DNA from: CADEEN01 sp031379365
Lineage (GTDB): Bacteria; Pseudomonadota; Gammaproteobacteria; Burkholderiales; Burkholderiaceae_C
Length of the DNA stretch: 11,058 bases
Reading direction: 5' to 3'
Assembly (NCBI GenBank): GCA_031379365.1
Contig: JANNFB010000114.1
Coordinates: 1 to 11,058, forward strand
Part shown: positions 1 to 7,019 of the stretch, one piece after another
How positions within the stretch are numbered: the first letter of the stretch is position 1
Layout of the letters: every line of letters starts with the position of its first letter
Made by a program: the position numbers and the translations under genes
Notes under the pieces: generated by a model
Database searches by the model: none
What the model was told of the DNA's origin: nothing
Seen by the model: the letters and a program-made list of their open reading frames with translations, nothing else

Positions 1-1452
1 CAGCGCTGCCAGGCCGGCTGAGCCGATCGCGTAGCCCTTGGTCACCGCCTTGGTGGTGTTGCCGACGGCGTCGAGCGGGTCGGTGACGTCGCGCACGCTC
101 TTGGGCAACTCGGCCATCTCGGCAATGCCGCCGGCGTTGTCGGTGATCGGGCCATAAGCGTCGAGCGCAACCACGATGCCGGCCATGCTGAGCATGGACG
201 TGGCGGCCACCGCGATGCCGTACAAACCAGCCAGGCTGTAAGACACCAGGATCGCGGCGCAGACGAACAGCACCGGCCAGGCGGTGGAGCGCATAGAGAC
301 GCCCAGGCCCGCGATGATGTTGGTGCCGTGACCGGTGGTCGAGGCCGCGGCGATGTGTTGCACGGGCTTGTACTGCGTGCCGGTGTAGTACTCGGTCACC
401 CAGACCAGCACGGCAGTCAGCACCAGACCGACGGCGCAGGCGCCGAACAACTTAATGTGCGTGCCGGCGCCCAGGGCGTCGGCAGGCATCACCGCGGTGG
501 TGACGAAATAGAAGGCGATGAGCGACAAGGCACCGGCGACGGCCAGGCCCTTGTACAGCGCCGGCATCACGTTCTTCATGCCCGGGCTGGCTTTGACAAA
601 GCCGCAGCCAATGATCGAGGCGATGATGGACACGCCGCCGAGTACCAACGGGTACATCACGGCGGCCATTGCGGCCGGGCCGCTGAACACCAGGGCACCC
701 AGCGCCATGGTGGCGATCAAGGTGACGGCGTAAGTCTCGAACAGGTCGGCCGCCATGCCAGCACAGTCGCCGACGTTGTCACCGACGTTGTCGGCGATCA
801 CCGCCGGGTTGCGCGGGTCATCTTCCGGGATGCCGGCTTCGACCTTGCCCACCAGGTCGGCGCCGACGCCGGCGCCCTTGGTGAAGATGCCGCCGCCGAG
901 GCGCGCAAAGATGGAGATCAGGGATGCGCCGAAGGCAAAGCCGAGCATCGGCTTGAGCACCGTGGCCAGGCTCTTGTCGGGTGTCAACTGACCGTTCATG
1001 ACGGTGAACCAGAAGAAGATCCCGACACCCAGCAGGCCCAGGCCGACCACCAGCATGCCGGTGATCGCGCCACCTTTGAAGGCGACATCCAGGGCCGGGC
1101 CGATGCCTTTGGTGGCGGCTTGCGCAGTGCGCACATTGGCTTTGACCGACACGTTCATGCCGATGAAGCCGCAGGCACCGGACAACACGGCGCCGAGCAC
1201 GAAGCCCGAGGCGGTGACACCGTCGAGGAAGACCCCGATCAGGATCGCCAGCACGACGCCGACGATGCCGATGGTCTTGTACTGCCGGGCCAGGTAAGCG
1301 GCCGCGCCTTGTTGGATGGCGCCGGCGATCTCTTGCATGCGCGCATTGCCGGCGTCCTGTTTCAGGATCCAGCTGCGCTGGACGAAACCGTACAACACTG
1401 CGGCCAGGCCGCAGGCAAGCGCGATGTACAGCGCCATGGAAGTCGACAACAT
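1..1452 (-). CDS. hppA: Membrane-bound proton-translocating pyrophosphatase, K+-independent type (partial, C-terminus outside window)
   Basis: This integral membrane enzyme hydrolyses pyrophosphate to phosphate and uses the energy to pump protons across the inner membrane. I translated the minus strand from the ATG at 1452-1450; AGGAG (plus-strand 1461-1465) sits 8 nt upstream and fixes the start. The frame is open for 484 codons to the window edge, so about the last third of a roughly 670-720 aa protein is missing. Hydrophobic segments alternate with conserved loops. The substrate-binding loop (about residues 195-241) contains DVGADLVGKVE, EDDPRNPAVIADNVGDNVGD and CAGMAADLFETY, the hallmark of the family. 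Near the window edge is GNTTKAVTKG (residues 464-473). Lys at 468, and Thr at 471, mark the K+-independent subfamily, because K+-dependent enzymes have Ala at the lysine position. It is divergent from ppa. Identity is very secure; H+ rather than Na+ specificity follows from the subfamily. Confidence 0.96.
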   Translation of the reverse strand, partial: MLSTSMALYIALACGLAAVLYGFVQRSWILKQDAGNARMQEIAGAIQQGAAAYLARQYKTIGIVGVVLAILIGVFLDGVTASGFVLGAVLSGACGFIGMNVSVKANVRTAQAATKGIGPALDVAFKGGAITGMLVVGLGLLGVGIFFWFTVMNGQLTPDKSLATVLKPMLGFAFGASLISIFARLGGGIFTKGAGVGADLVGKVEAGIPEDDPRNPAVIADNVGDNVGDCAGMAADLFETYAVTLIATMALGALVFSGPAAMAAVMYPLVLGGVSIIASIIGCGFVKASPGMKNVMPALYKGLAVAGALSLIAFYFVTTAVMPADALGAGTHIKLFGACAVGLVLTAVLVWVTEYYTGTQYKPVQHIAAASTTGHGTNIIAGLGVSMRSTAWPVLFVCAAILVSYSLAGLYGIAVAATSMLSMAGIVVALDAYGPITDNAGGIAEMAELPKSVRDVTDPLDAVGNTTKAVTKGYAIGSAGLAAL

Positions 1453-1460
1453 GTAGGTGG

Positions 1461-1465
1461 CTCCT
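1461..1465 (-). promoter_or_regulatory. Ribosome binding site of hppA
   Basis: AGGAG on the minus strand, 8 nt before the ATG at 1452. It is a strong Shine-Dalgarno match and decides the hppA start. Confidence 0.8.
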
Positions 1466-1626
1466 CTTTTGTTTCAGGCCCGGGGGCGGGCGGATCTCGA
1501 GGCCCGGCGACTGCACCTGCCGGATCAACCCGAGATGCTAAGCGATGCGGATGACGGCCTCCCCCCTGTGTTTCCCGCGCTTTCGCGTGCCGCCTGCACT
1601 GTCAGCAGGAAGAAATGTCGGCCCCG

Positions 1627-1632
1627 TAGAAT
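1627..1632 (+). promoter_or_regulatory. Possible -10 element for ppa
   Basis: TAGAAT matches the TATAAT consensus at 5 of 6 positions and would place transcription start about 25 nt before the ppa ATG. No convincing -35 box lies 16-18 nt upstream, so this is a weak call. The 211-nt hppA-ppa spacer (1453-1663) must hold both divergent promoters. I see no clear one for hppA. A small inverted repeat, CCTGC (1593-1597) with GCAGG (1605-1609), also lies here. Confidence 0.25.
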
Positions 1633-1663
1633 TCGGGTTATCCCTGCTGCCGAGATCCAATCC

Positions 1664-2203
1664 ATGAGCCTGCACGAAGTCACGCCTGGGCCCAAGGCGC
1701 CCGATGAGTTCAACGTGATCATCGAGATCCCGATGAACGCCGACCCGATCAAGTACGAGGTCGACAAGGCCAGCGGCGCGCTCTTCGTCGACCGCTTCAT
1801 GACCACGGCGATGCATTACCCGTGCAATTACGGCTACGTTCCGCGCACCCTGTCAGACGATGGTGATCCGGTCGATGTCTTGGTCATCACCCCCTTCGCG
1901 TTGACGCCGGGTGTGGTGGTGACCTGTCGTCCGATCGGCATCTTGAAGATGACCGACGAGGCCGGCGGCGACGCCAAGGTGCTGGCGGTGCCGACCAGCA
2001 AGATCTTGCCGATGTACGACCACTGGCAAAAGCCGGCAGACGTGAACCCGATGCGTCTGAATGCGATTCAGCACTTCTTCGAGCACTACAAGGACCTGGA
2101 GCCGAACAAGTGGGTCAAAGTGGTGGGCTGGGACGGCCCCGACGCGGCGCGCCAAGAGATCGCGAGCGGCATGGCCGCCTGGGCAGCGCTGCCCAAGGGG
2201 TGA
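1664..2203 (+). CDS. ppa: Soluble inorganic pyrophosphatase (family I)
   Basis: This cytosolic Mg2+-dependent enzyme hydrolyses pyrophosphate to two phosphates and pulls biosynthetic reactions forward. It is 179 aa, the usual length for bacterial family I enzymes. The signature DGDPVDVLV lies at residues 66-74. All active-site residues known from the E. coli enzyme are present with a +1 offset: E21, K30, R44, D66, D68, D71, D98, D103, K105, Y142 and K143. The ATG at 1664 is chosen because it begins the conserved MSLHEVTPG start. The frame is open further upstream to 1457, but that extension is not family-like. The Shine-Dalgarno is weak (GAG about 10 nt upstream). It is divergent from hppA, which acts on the same substrate, and convergent with the PF04339 gene only 3 nt away, leaving no space for a terminator. 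Confidence 0.97.
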   Translation: MSLHEVTPGPKAPDEFNVIIEIPMNADPIKYEVDKASGALFVDRFMTTAMHYPCNYGYVPRTLSDDGDPVDVLVITPFALTPGVVVTCRPIGILKMTDEAGGDAKVLAVPTSKILPMYDHWQKPADVNPMRLNAIQHFFEHYKDLEPNKWVKVVGWDGPDAARQEIASGMAAWAALPKG

Positions 2204-2206
2204 GAC

Positions 2207-3373
2207 TCAGGCGGGCGCGGCCTTGAAGGGGTTGCGTTCGTTGAGTTCGTCGACATAGGCACCGACACCGGCGCCTTCGCGGCTCAGGAAGTCGCCGACT
2301 GCCGTCGCGAAGCGCTGGTCTGCCAGCCAGTGTGCGGAGACCGTTTTCACCGGCAGCAGGCCGCGGGCCATCTTGTGCTCGCCTTGCGCGCCCCCTTCGA
2401 AACGCTGATAGCCCTGGGCAATGCACCAGGCCAGCGGCTGGTAGTAGCAGGCCTCGAAGTGCAGGCAGGGCACATGCTCGACGCAGCCCCAGTAGCGCCC
2501 GTAGGCAGTGTGGCGAGCAGGGTCGAGGGCGATCAGAGAGCAGCCGATGGGCTCGCCGCCACGCCTTGCCATAAACATCAGCCAGTGTCCCGGCATCGTG
2601 GCGGCCATCGCCGCAAAGAAGGCGCGTGTCAGGTAGGGCGTCGAGTGATGGGCGCGGTAGGTCAGGGTGTAGCAACGGTAAAAGAAGTCCCACGTCGCGT
2701 CGTCGATCGCAGCGCCCTCGAGCGCTTCGAAGTCGACACCCGCATCGCGAACGCGCCGACGCTCCTGGGCGATCTTCTTGCGTTTCTCGCGCTGCAGACT
2801 GCGCGTGAACTCATCGAAATCGAGGTAGGGGAGCGGGCTGCGGTTCTCCCAGTGAAACTGCACCCCTTCGCGCAGCATCCAGCCGCCGCGCTCGCAGGCG
2901 GTACGATCGTTGTCGGAAAGGAACAGCAGGTGGGCCGATGACAAGCCTTGCTGCTGGGCCAAGGCCAGCACTGCGTGGAGCAGCACGTCGCGAGTGGCTT
3001 CGTCGATGGCGAGCAAACGCGACCCCGGCACGGGGGTGAAGGGCACTGCCGACAGCAACTTCGGATAGTAGGCCAAGCCATGTCGCTGGTAAGCGTCGGC
3101 CCAGGCCCAGTCGAATATGTACTCGCCATAGGAGTGGCTCTTCAGGTACAGCGCGCACGCACCGATCAGGCGGTCCTCGTGCTCGATCGTCAGCCACGCG
3201 GGCGCCCAGCCCGTCTGCGCAACGGCGCTGCGCGACCCGTGCATCGCGCTGAGGTACTCGTGGCGCAGGAAAGGTGTCGGCGCATCCTGGCTGTCGAGCA
3301 AAGCATTCCACGCCACCGCGTCGATCTCTGTGGGGTTGTCGTGAACTCGAATGACATAATTATTCGCTTCCAT
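2207..3373 (-). CDS. FemAB-like / GNAT-fold protein (PF04339, DUF482)
   Basis: A 388-aa cytosolic protein of the family often labelled 'GNAT family N-acetyltransferase' or 'peptidoglycan biosynthesis/recognition protein'. I recognise it from three blocks: FHWENRSPLPYLDFDEF (173-189), followed by a basic LQREKRKKIAQERRRV helix (193-208); YGRYWGC (291-297) with CLHFEACYYQ (303-312); and FEGGAQGEHKMARGLLPV (325-342). The two-lobed layout with a basic helical arm resembles Fem transferases and acyl-CoA acetyltransferases. The substrate is unknown and a peptidoglycan role is only a family label. There is no signal peptide or membrane segment. The ATG at 3373 is 21 nt from the divergent nadE start, so nadE's promoter probably lies inside this gene's first codons. 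It ends 3 nt from the ppa stop. Family assignment is secure; function is not. Confidence 0.85.
   Translation of the reverse strand: MEANNYVIRVHDNPTEIDAVAWNALLDSQDAPTPFLRHEYLSAMHGSRSAVAQTGWAPAWLTIEHEDRLIGACALYLKSHSYGEYIFDWAWADAYQRHGLAYYPKLLSAVPFTPVPGSRLLAIDEATRDVLLHAVLALAQQQGLSSAHLLFLSDNDRTACERGGWMLREGVQFHWENRSPLPYLDFDEFTRSLQREKRKKIAQERRRVRDAGVDFEALEGAAIDDATWDFFYRCYTLTYRAHHSTPYLTRAFFAAMAATMPGHWLMFMARRGGEPIGCSLIALDPARHTAYGRYWGCVEHVPCLHFEACYYQPLAWCIAQGYQRFEGGAQGEHKMARGLLPVKTVSAHWLADQRFATAVGDFLSREGAGVGAYVDELNERNPFKAAPA
3352..3360 (+). promoter_or_regulatory. Candidate extended -10 promoter of nadE-glnB
   Basis: TGACATAAT fits the extended -10 form TGnTATAAT with one mismatch. It lies inside the first codons of the divergent PF04339 gene and predicts a start near 3367, about 28 nt before the nadE GTG. 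No good -35 is spaced correctly, which extended -10 promoters can tolerate. The 11-mer AATGACATAAT (3350-3360) recurs exactly upstream of the sigma gene. Confidence 0.5.
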
Positions 3374-3394
3374 GTGCTCTCAACAGGCTCCGAC

Positions 3395-5086
3395 GTGATC
3401 AAGGTTGCGCTGGCTCAGATTAACGCCACCGTGGGTGACCTGACGGGCAATGCGCGGCGAATCGTCGACGCGGCGCGCCAAGCGCATGCCAATGGGGCAC
3501 AGTTGGTCATCGCGCCAGAACTGGCGTTGTGCGGCTACCCCCCGGAAGACTTGTTGCTGCGTCCGGCCTTCATGCAGGGCTGCGCTGAAGCGTTGGCCGG
3601 CATTGCGGCGGAGCTGGCGTCGTGCGTGGGCTTGCATGTGTTGGTCGGGCATCCGCATCAATTCGGTGAGCAAGGGGATGTTAGGACCAAGTCCACCGCC
3701 ACGCCCCTGCGTTTCAATGCAGCCTCGTTGCTGGCAGGGGGACGGGTACTGGCCACGTACTGCAAGCGCGAATTGCCCAACTACCAGGTCTTCGATGAGC
3801 GGCGCTACTTCGCGTCGGGGCGCGATGCCGGCCAGGGGCCGCTGGTGTTCGAGGTCGCCGGAGTCCGGATTGGCGTGCTGATCTGTGAGGACGCCTGGTT
3901 CGACGAGCCCGCGCTGGCAGCCAAGGCGGCGGGGGCCCAGGTGTTGGCAGTCCTCAATGCTTCGCCGTTCCACATCGACAAGGCTGGCGAGCGCGAGCAG
4001 CGCATGGCCGAGCGGGCGCGGGCTGCCGGCATGCCATTGCTCTACGCCCATCTTGTCGGTGGTCAGGACGAGGTGGTGTTCGACGGTGCGTCTTTCGCGC
4101 TCGACGCGGCGGGACAGGTTTGCATGCGTGCGCCGAGCTTCGCCGAGGCACTGGTCTTTGTCACGTTGGACGGCGACGCGCTTCGCGGTGAGATCGTCGA
4201 CCTGCCCTCGCAGGAAGCCCAAGTCTGGTCGGCACTGGTGACCGGTGTTCGCGACTACCTCGGCAAGAACGGTTTCCCTGGCGCCATCATCGGCTTGTCT
4301 GGCGGCGTCGATTCAGCGCTGGTCCTGGCGGTTGCGGTGGATGCACTGGGGGCCGACAAGGTGCGCGCGGTGATGATGCCTTCGCCTTACACGGCCGACA
4401 TCTCGTGGATCGACGCCCGCGACATGGCGGCCCGTCTGGGCGTGCGCTACGACGAGATCCCGATTGCACTGATGTTCGACGCCTTCCGTGCGGGTCTGGC
4501 CGGCCAGTTCGCCGGCCTCGCGGAAGACACGACGGAAGAGAACCTTCAGGCGCGCATCCGTGGCACCCTGCTGATGGCCTTGTCGAACAAGACAGGGCGC
4601 ATCGTCCTCACGACGGGCAACAAGAGTGAGATGGCGACCGGCTACTGCACGCTCTACGGCGACATGGCGGGCGGCTTTGCTGTCATCAAGGACGTCGCCA
4701 AGACCCTCGTCTACCGCTTGTGTGAGTGGAAGAACCGCCAACCGACGTCGCGTGCCGATACCCCACCCGGAACGGTCGGGCCGGTCATTCCCGAGCGCAT
4801 CCTGACCCGTGCGCCGTCAGCGGAACTGCGGCCTGACCAGACCGACCAGGACAGCCTGCCGCCCTATGAAGTGCTCGACGCGATCCTGGCCCTGTACATG
4901 GAAGACGACCGCAGTGTCGAGAGCATCATCGGCGCTGGCTTCGAGCGCACCACGGTGGAGCGTGTGACGCGCTTGATCCGGGTCAACGAGTACAAGCGGC
5001 GCCAGGCACCCGTCGGTATCCGCATCACGCACCGCGCCTTCGGCCGTGACTGGCGCTACCCCATCACGTCGAAGTTCCGTGCTTAA
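3395..5086 (+). CDS. nadE: Glutamine-dependent NAD+ synthetase
   Basis: This enzyme makes the last step of NAD synthesis: deamido-NAD + ATP + glutamine to NAD + AMP + PPi + glutamate. It is 563 aa with two domains. The N-terminal nitrilase-like glutaminase domain (about 1-270) has the catalytic triad E42 (in APELALCGYP), K124 (in YCKRELPNY) and C164 (in LICEDAWF). The C-terminal synthetase domain has the ATP-pyrophosphatase P-loop SGGVDS (302-307), LTTGNKSE (405-412) and the ending YPITSKFRA. I start at GTG 3395 because it begins the conserved MIKVALAQIN. The open frame reaches further upstream, but there it only mirrors the opposite gene. The Shine-Dalgarno is modest (ACAGG, 3383-3387). glnB follows after 33 nt, probably co-transcribed. 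The PPi released is a substrate for ppa and hppA nearby. Confidence 0.95.
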   Translation: MIKVALAQINATVGDLTGNARRIVDAARQAHANGAQLVIAPELALCGYPPEDLLLRPAFMQGCAEALAGIAAELASCVGLHVLVGHPHQFGEQGDVRTKSTATPLRFNAASLLAGGRVLATYCKRELPNYQVFDERRYFASGRDAGQGPLVFEVAGVRIGVLICEDAWFDEPALAAKAAGAQVLAVLNASPFHIDKAGEREQRMAERARAAGMPLLYAHLVGGQDEVVFDGASFALDAAGQVCMRAPSFAEALVFVTLDGDALRGEIVDLPSQEAQVWSALVTGVRDYLGKNGFPGAIIGLSGGVDSALVLAVAVDALGADKVRAVMMPSPYTADISWIDARDMAARLGVRYDEIPIALMFDAFRAGLAGQFAGLAEDTTEENLQARIRGTLLMALSNKTGRIVLTTGNKSEMATGYCTLYGDMAGGFAVIKDVAKTLVYRLCEWKNRQPTSRADTPPGTVGPVIPERILTRAPSAELRPDQTDQDSLPPYEVLDAILALYMEDDRSVESIIGAGFERTTVERVTRLIRVNEYKRRQAPVGIRITHRAFGRDWRYPITSKFRA

Positions 5087-5106
5087 ATTCCTGCCAATCC
5101 TCGTCC

Positions 5107-5111
5107 TGGAG
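5107..5111 (+). promoter_or_regulatory. Ribosome binding site of glnB
   Basis: TGGAG, 8 nt before the glnB ATG at 5120. It lies in the 33-nt spacer after nadE, which shows no terminator and fits co-transcription. Confidence 0.65.
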
Positions 5112-5119
5112 TCCGTGCC

Positions 5120-5458
5120 ATGAAGCAGATCACCGCGATCGTCAAGCCGTTCAAGCTCGAGGAAGTGCGCGAGGCCCTGGCCGATGTCGGCGTGTCGGGT
5201 CTGACCGTCACGGAGGTCAAGGGTTTCGGGCGCCAGAAGGGCCACACGGAGCTGTACCGAGGCGCTGAGTATGTGGTCGACTTCTTGCCCAAGGTCAAGA
5301 TCGAGGTGGTGGTCAAGGACGGTGACGTCGATCGCTGCATCGAGGCCATCGTCAAGGCGGCCAAGACAGGCAAGATTGGCGACGGCAAGATCTTCGTCAC
5401 ACCGGTCGAGCAGGTGGTACGAATTCGCACTGGCGAGACGGACGAAGCGGCCGTCTAG
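5120..5458 (+). CDS. glnB: Nitrogen regulatory protein P-II (GlnB)
   Basis: This small cytosolic trimeric signal protein reads 2-oxoglutarate and ATP/ADP, is uridylylated by GlnD, and controls nitrogen metabolism partners. It is 112 aa, the standard length. Visible features are the start MKQITAIVKPFKLEEVREAL, the T-loop GFGRQKGHTELYRGAEY (35-51) with uridylylation site Y51, the B-loop TGKIGDGKIF (83-92), and RIRTGE near the end. It resembles E. coli GlnB more than GlnK throughout, and no amtB gene is next to it, which also favours GlnB. It follows nadE by 33 nt. PII proteins are reported to bind and regulate a glutamine-dependent NadE in Azospirillum, so the pairing may be functional as well as positional. 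Its TAG stop overlaps the stop of the convergent LOG gene within CTAG. Confidence 0.96.
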   Translation: MKQITAIVKPFKLEEVREALADVGVSGLTVTEVKGFGRQKGHTELYRGAEYVVDFLPKVKIEVVVKDGDVDRCIEAIVKAAKTGKIGDGKIFVTPVEQVVRIRTGETDEAAV

Positions 5459-6036
5459 ATTTTCGAGTAGTCGTCGCGCGCAGTCGCCGACGCGGCGGCC
5501 GTCTCAAGGCGGCTCAGCAAGCGCGCGGGATCGTCGTCGACGAGCAGCGCGTTGTATTGCGGTGCCGAAACAAAGCCGCGCTCATGGCTGACACGCATGA
5601 ACTCCAACAAAGCGTCGTAGTAGCCCGCCACATTGAGCAACGCCACCGGCTTGTCGTGGTAGCCCAATTGTTGCCAGGACCAGACCTCGTAGATCTCTTC
5701 CAGTGTTCCGATGCCGCCGGGCAGGGCGACGAAAGCGTCAGCCCGTTCGGCCATCAACTGCTTGCGCTCGTGCATCGTTTGCACCACGTGCAGCTCTGTC
5801 AAGCCGACATGACCGACTTCGCGGTCCATCAGCGCTTGCGGGATCACACCGATCACCGGCCCGCCGGCGGCCAGGGCGGCGTCGGCGACCGCTCCCATCA
5901 GCCCGACGCGTCCGCCACCGTAGACCACGCTGCCGCCGCTGCGCCCGATCAGGCTGCCCAGTTCGCGCGCTGCGTCCGTGTAAGCCGGCAAGTCACCAAA
6001 GCGAGATCCGCAATAGACCGCCACCGACAAGGCCAT
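5455..6036 (-). CDS. LOG-family protein (TIGR00730), probable nucleoside 5'-monophosphate phosphoribohydrolase
   Basis: A 193-aa cytosolic Rossmann-like protein of the 'Lonely guy' family. Characterised members cleave cytokinin riboside 5'-monophosphates, and some bacterial ones act on AMP and related nucleotides; the natural substrate here is unknown. The two family motifs are GGGRVGLMG (40-48) and PGGIGTLEE (106-114), with MHERK (88-92), which contributes the conserved Arg, between them. I choose the ATG at 6036 because it starts the conserved MALSVAVYCGSR. The frame extends 18 codons upstream to 6090, but that part overlaps dgkA. The chosen ATG lies 2 nt after the dgkA stop, pointing to translational coupling in one transcript. 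Its TAG stop overlaps the glnB stop. Older annotations may call it 'lysine decarboxylase', which is a known mislabel. Confidence 0.92.
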   Translation of the reverse strand: MALSVAVYCGSRFGDLPAYTDAARELGSLIGRSGGSVVYGGGRVGLMGAVADAALAAGGPVIGVIPQALMDREVGHVGLTELHVVQTMHERKQLMAERADAFVALPGGIGTLEEIYEVWSWQQLGYHDKPVALLNVAGYYDALLEFMRVSHERGFVSAPQYNALLVDDDPARLLSRLETAAASATARDDYSKI

Positions 6037-6038
6037 GA

Positions 6039-6422
6039 TCAGTTCCCGAGAAAGCGATGAGCCAGCGCGGCGGCCCAGATGCCGGCGCACAGCAGCAGCG
6101 ACAGCATGACCGCCGCACTACCGAAGTCCTTGGCGTGTTTTGACAGTTCGTGCCAGTCGTAGGAGACGCGGTCGACGACGGCTTCGATGCCCGAGTTGAG
6201 CAACTCGACAATCATCACCAGCAAGACCGAACCGGCCAGCAGTGCGACCTGCTCCCAACTGCGACCGAGCCAGATCGATGTCGGCAGCAGCACCGCAGCC
6301 AGCCACACCTCCTGTCGGAAAGCACTCTCACCGACATAGGCTTGGCGCAGGCCACTGGCCGAATTGGCAGCGGCGTGAACGATGCGGTCGAGGCCCGTGC
6401 GGCCCTTGTACTGATTGCTCAT
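6039..6422 (-). CDS. dgkA: Diacylglycerol kinase (DgkA type)
   Basis: This small inner-membrane enzyme phosphorylates diacylglycerol to phosphatidic acid, recycling lipid released when membrane glycerophosphates are used for envelope glycans. It is 127 aa with an amphipathic N-terminus and three membrane helices (about 40-55, 57-75 and 103-121). The catalytic block ELLNSGIE (73-80) gives E73, N76 and E80; KDFGSAAV (98-105) gives D99; E32 lies in GESAFRQE. These equal E. coli E69, N72, E76, D95 and E28 with a constant +4 offset. The ATG at 6422 has AGAGG about 9 nt upstream. The LOG gene starts 2 nt after its stop. It lies 57 nt downstream of the RDD gene on the same strand and may belong to the sigma-factor transcript. 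Confidence 0.95.
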   Translation of the reverse strand: MSNQYKGRTGLDRIVHAAANSASGLRQAYVGESAFRQEVWLAAVLLPTSIWLGRSWEQVALLAGSVLLVMIVELLNSGIEAVVDRVSYDWHELSKHAKDFGSAAVMLSLLLCAGIWAAALAHRFLGN

Positions 6423-6450
6423 CCGAAAAAACCTCTCAGCGGCGCTGGAC

Positions 6451-6478
6451 AGTCACTGCGCGTTGGTGCGCAGGCACT
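6451..6478 (-). other. Hairpin in the RDD-dgkA spacer
   Basis: On the minus strand AGTGCCTGCGC pairs with GCGCAGTGACT around the loop ACCAAC: 6 bp, two mismatches, then 3 bp. No run of T follows it directly, so I do not call it a terminator. It fills about half of the only sizeable gap inside the six-gene minus-strand cluster. It could mark an RNA-processing site, or simply reduce expression of dgkA and the LOG gene. Confidence 0.35.
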
Positions 6479-6479
6479 C

Positions 6480-7019
6480 CTACGCGTGAGATTGTGCCTG
6501 CCGCTTCTCGGGCCGAAAGGTGATGAGGCGCGTGCCACACAACGCGTCATGCCAGAACTGTCGCTCTGGATGCCGGAGCGACAGCAGGGCATAGGCCAGG
6601 ACGCCCGCACCGAGCAACACGAAAATCTCGGTTGAACTGTGCAAGCCGGCCAGCCATGCGCTGGAGAGCGCCGGGATGAACCAGATCCAACTCGCCAGGT
6701 AGCGCAGTGCAGCACGGCCTTCGGTCACGGGACGGCCCTGCCGGTCGACGAGCCGAACATGCCACGCGCGCATGGCCACGGTCTGGCCACCGTGGCTCCA
6801 GAACCAGACAAAGTAGATCGCCAGCACGACGAACAGGAAGGCCTGCAAACCGGTCTGGCCTTGCAGCGCGTGGTGCTGCTGTGTCAGCGAAGAGTAGAGG
6901 TAGCCGGCCATCACCAACACGCCAAAAAGCAGGACACCTTCATAGATGAAGGCTGCCATGCGCCGCGCCAGGCCAGGCGTTACGAGCGGCGCGGCTGGCT
7001 GCGCGGGCGCAGCGCTCAT
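6480..7019 (-). CDS. RDD family membrane protein
   Basis: A 179-aa inner-membrane protein of unknown function. It has a proline/alanine-rich cytosolic N-terminus, then LARRMAAFIYE (18-28), where the family's R...D/E positions lie, and hydrophobic segments at about 22-42, 59-75, 108-126 and 131-147. Family-typical motifs are GGQTVAMRAWHVRLVD (77-92) and RQFWHDALCGTRLI (153-166). The family is named for conserved Arg and Asp residues, and a few members are linked to ion transport; nothing here shows a substrate. The ATG at 7019 overlaps the DUF3106 stop by 4 nt (ATGA), so it is translationally coupled to that gene. It is the fourth gene of the sigma-factor unit, which suggests, but does not prove, an envelope role. 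Confidence 0.88.
   Translation of the reverse strand: MSAAPAQPAAPLVTPGLARRMAAFIYEGVLLFGVLVMAGYLYSSLTQQHHALQGQTGLQAFLFVVLAIYFVWFWSHGGQTVAMRAWHVRLVDRQGRPVTEGRAALRYLASWIWFIPALSSAWLAGLHSSTEIFVLLGAGVLAYALLSLRHPERQFWHDALCGTRLITFRPEKRQAQSHA

Noticed and set aside
328..1554. 408-codon open frame on the plus strand
   Set aside because: It lies opposite hppA, whose translation carries all family motifs. The product is His/Gly/Asp-rich and unlike any family, a typical antisense shadow in GC-rich DNA.
1457..1663. N-terminal extension of ppa by 69 codons
   Set aside because: The family starts at the ATG at 1664. The extension spans the divergent promoter region and reads as non-conserved sequence.
2948..3394. 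N-terminal extension of nadE
   Set aside because: It is open in frame, but overlaps the PF04339 gene on the other strand and has no NAD synthetase similarity. The conserved protein begins at GTG 3395.
6423..6450. Terminator with TTTTTT before dgkA on the minus strand
   Set aside because: The only stem next to the T-run is 4 bp and is separated from it by AGAGG, which is better read as the dgkA ribosome binding site.
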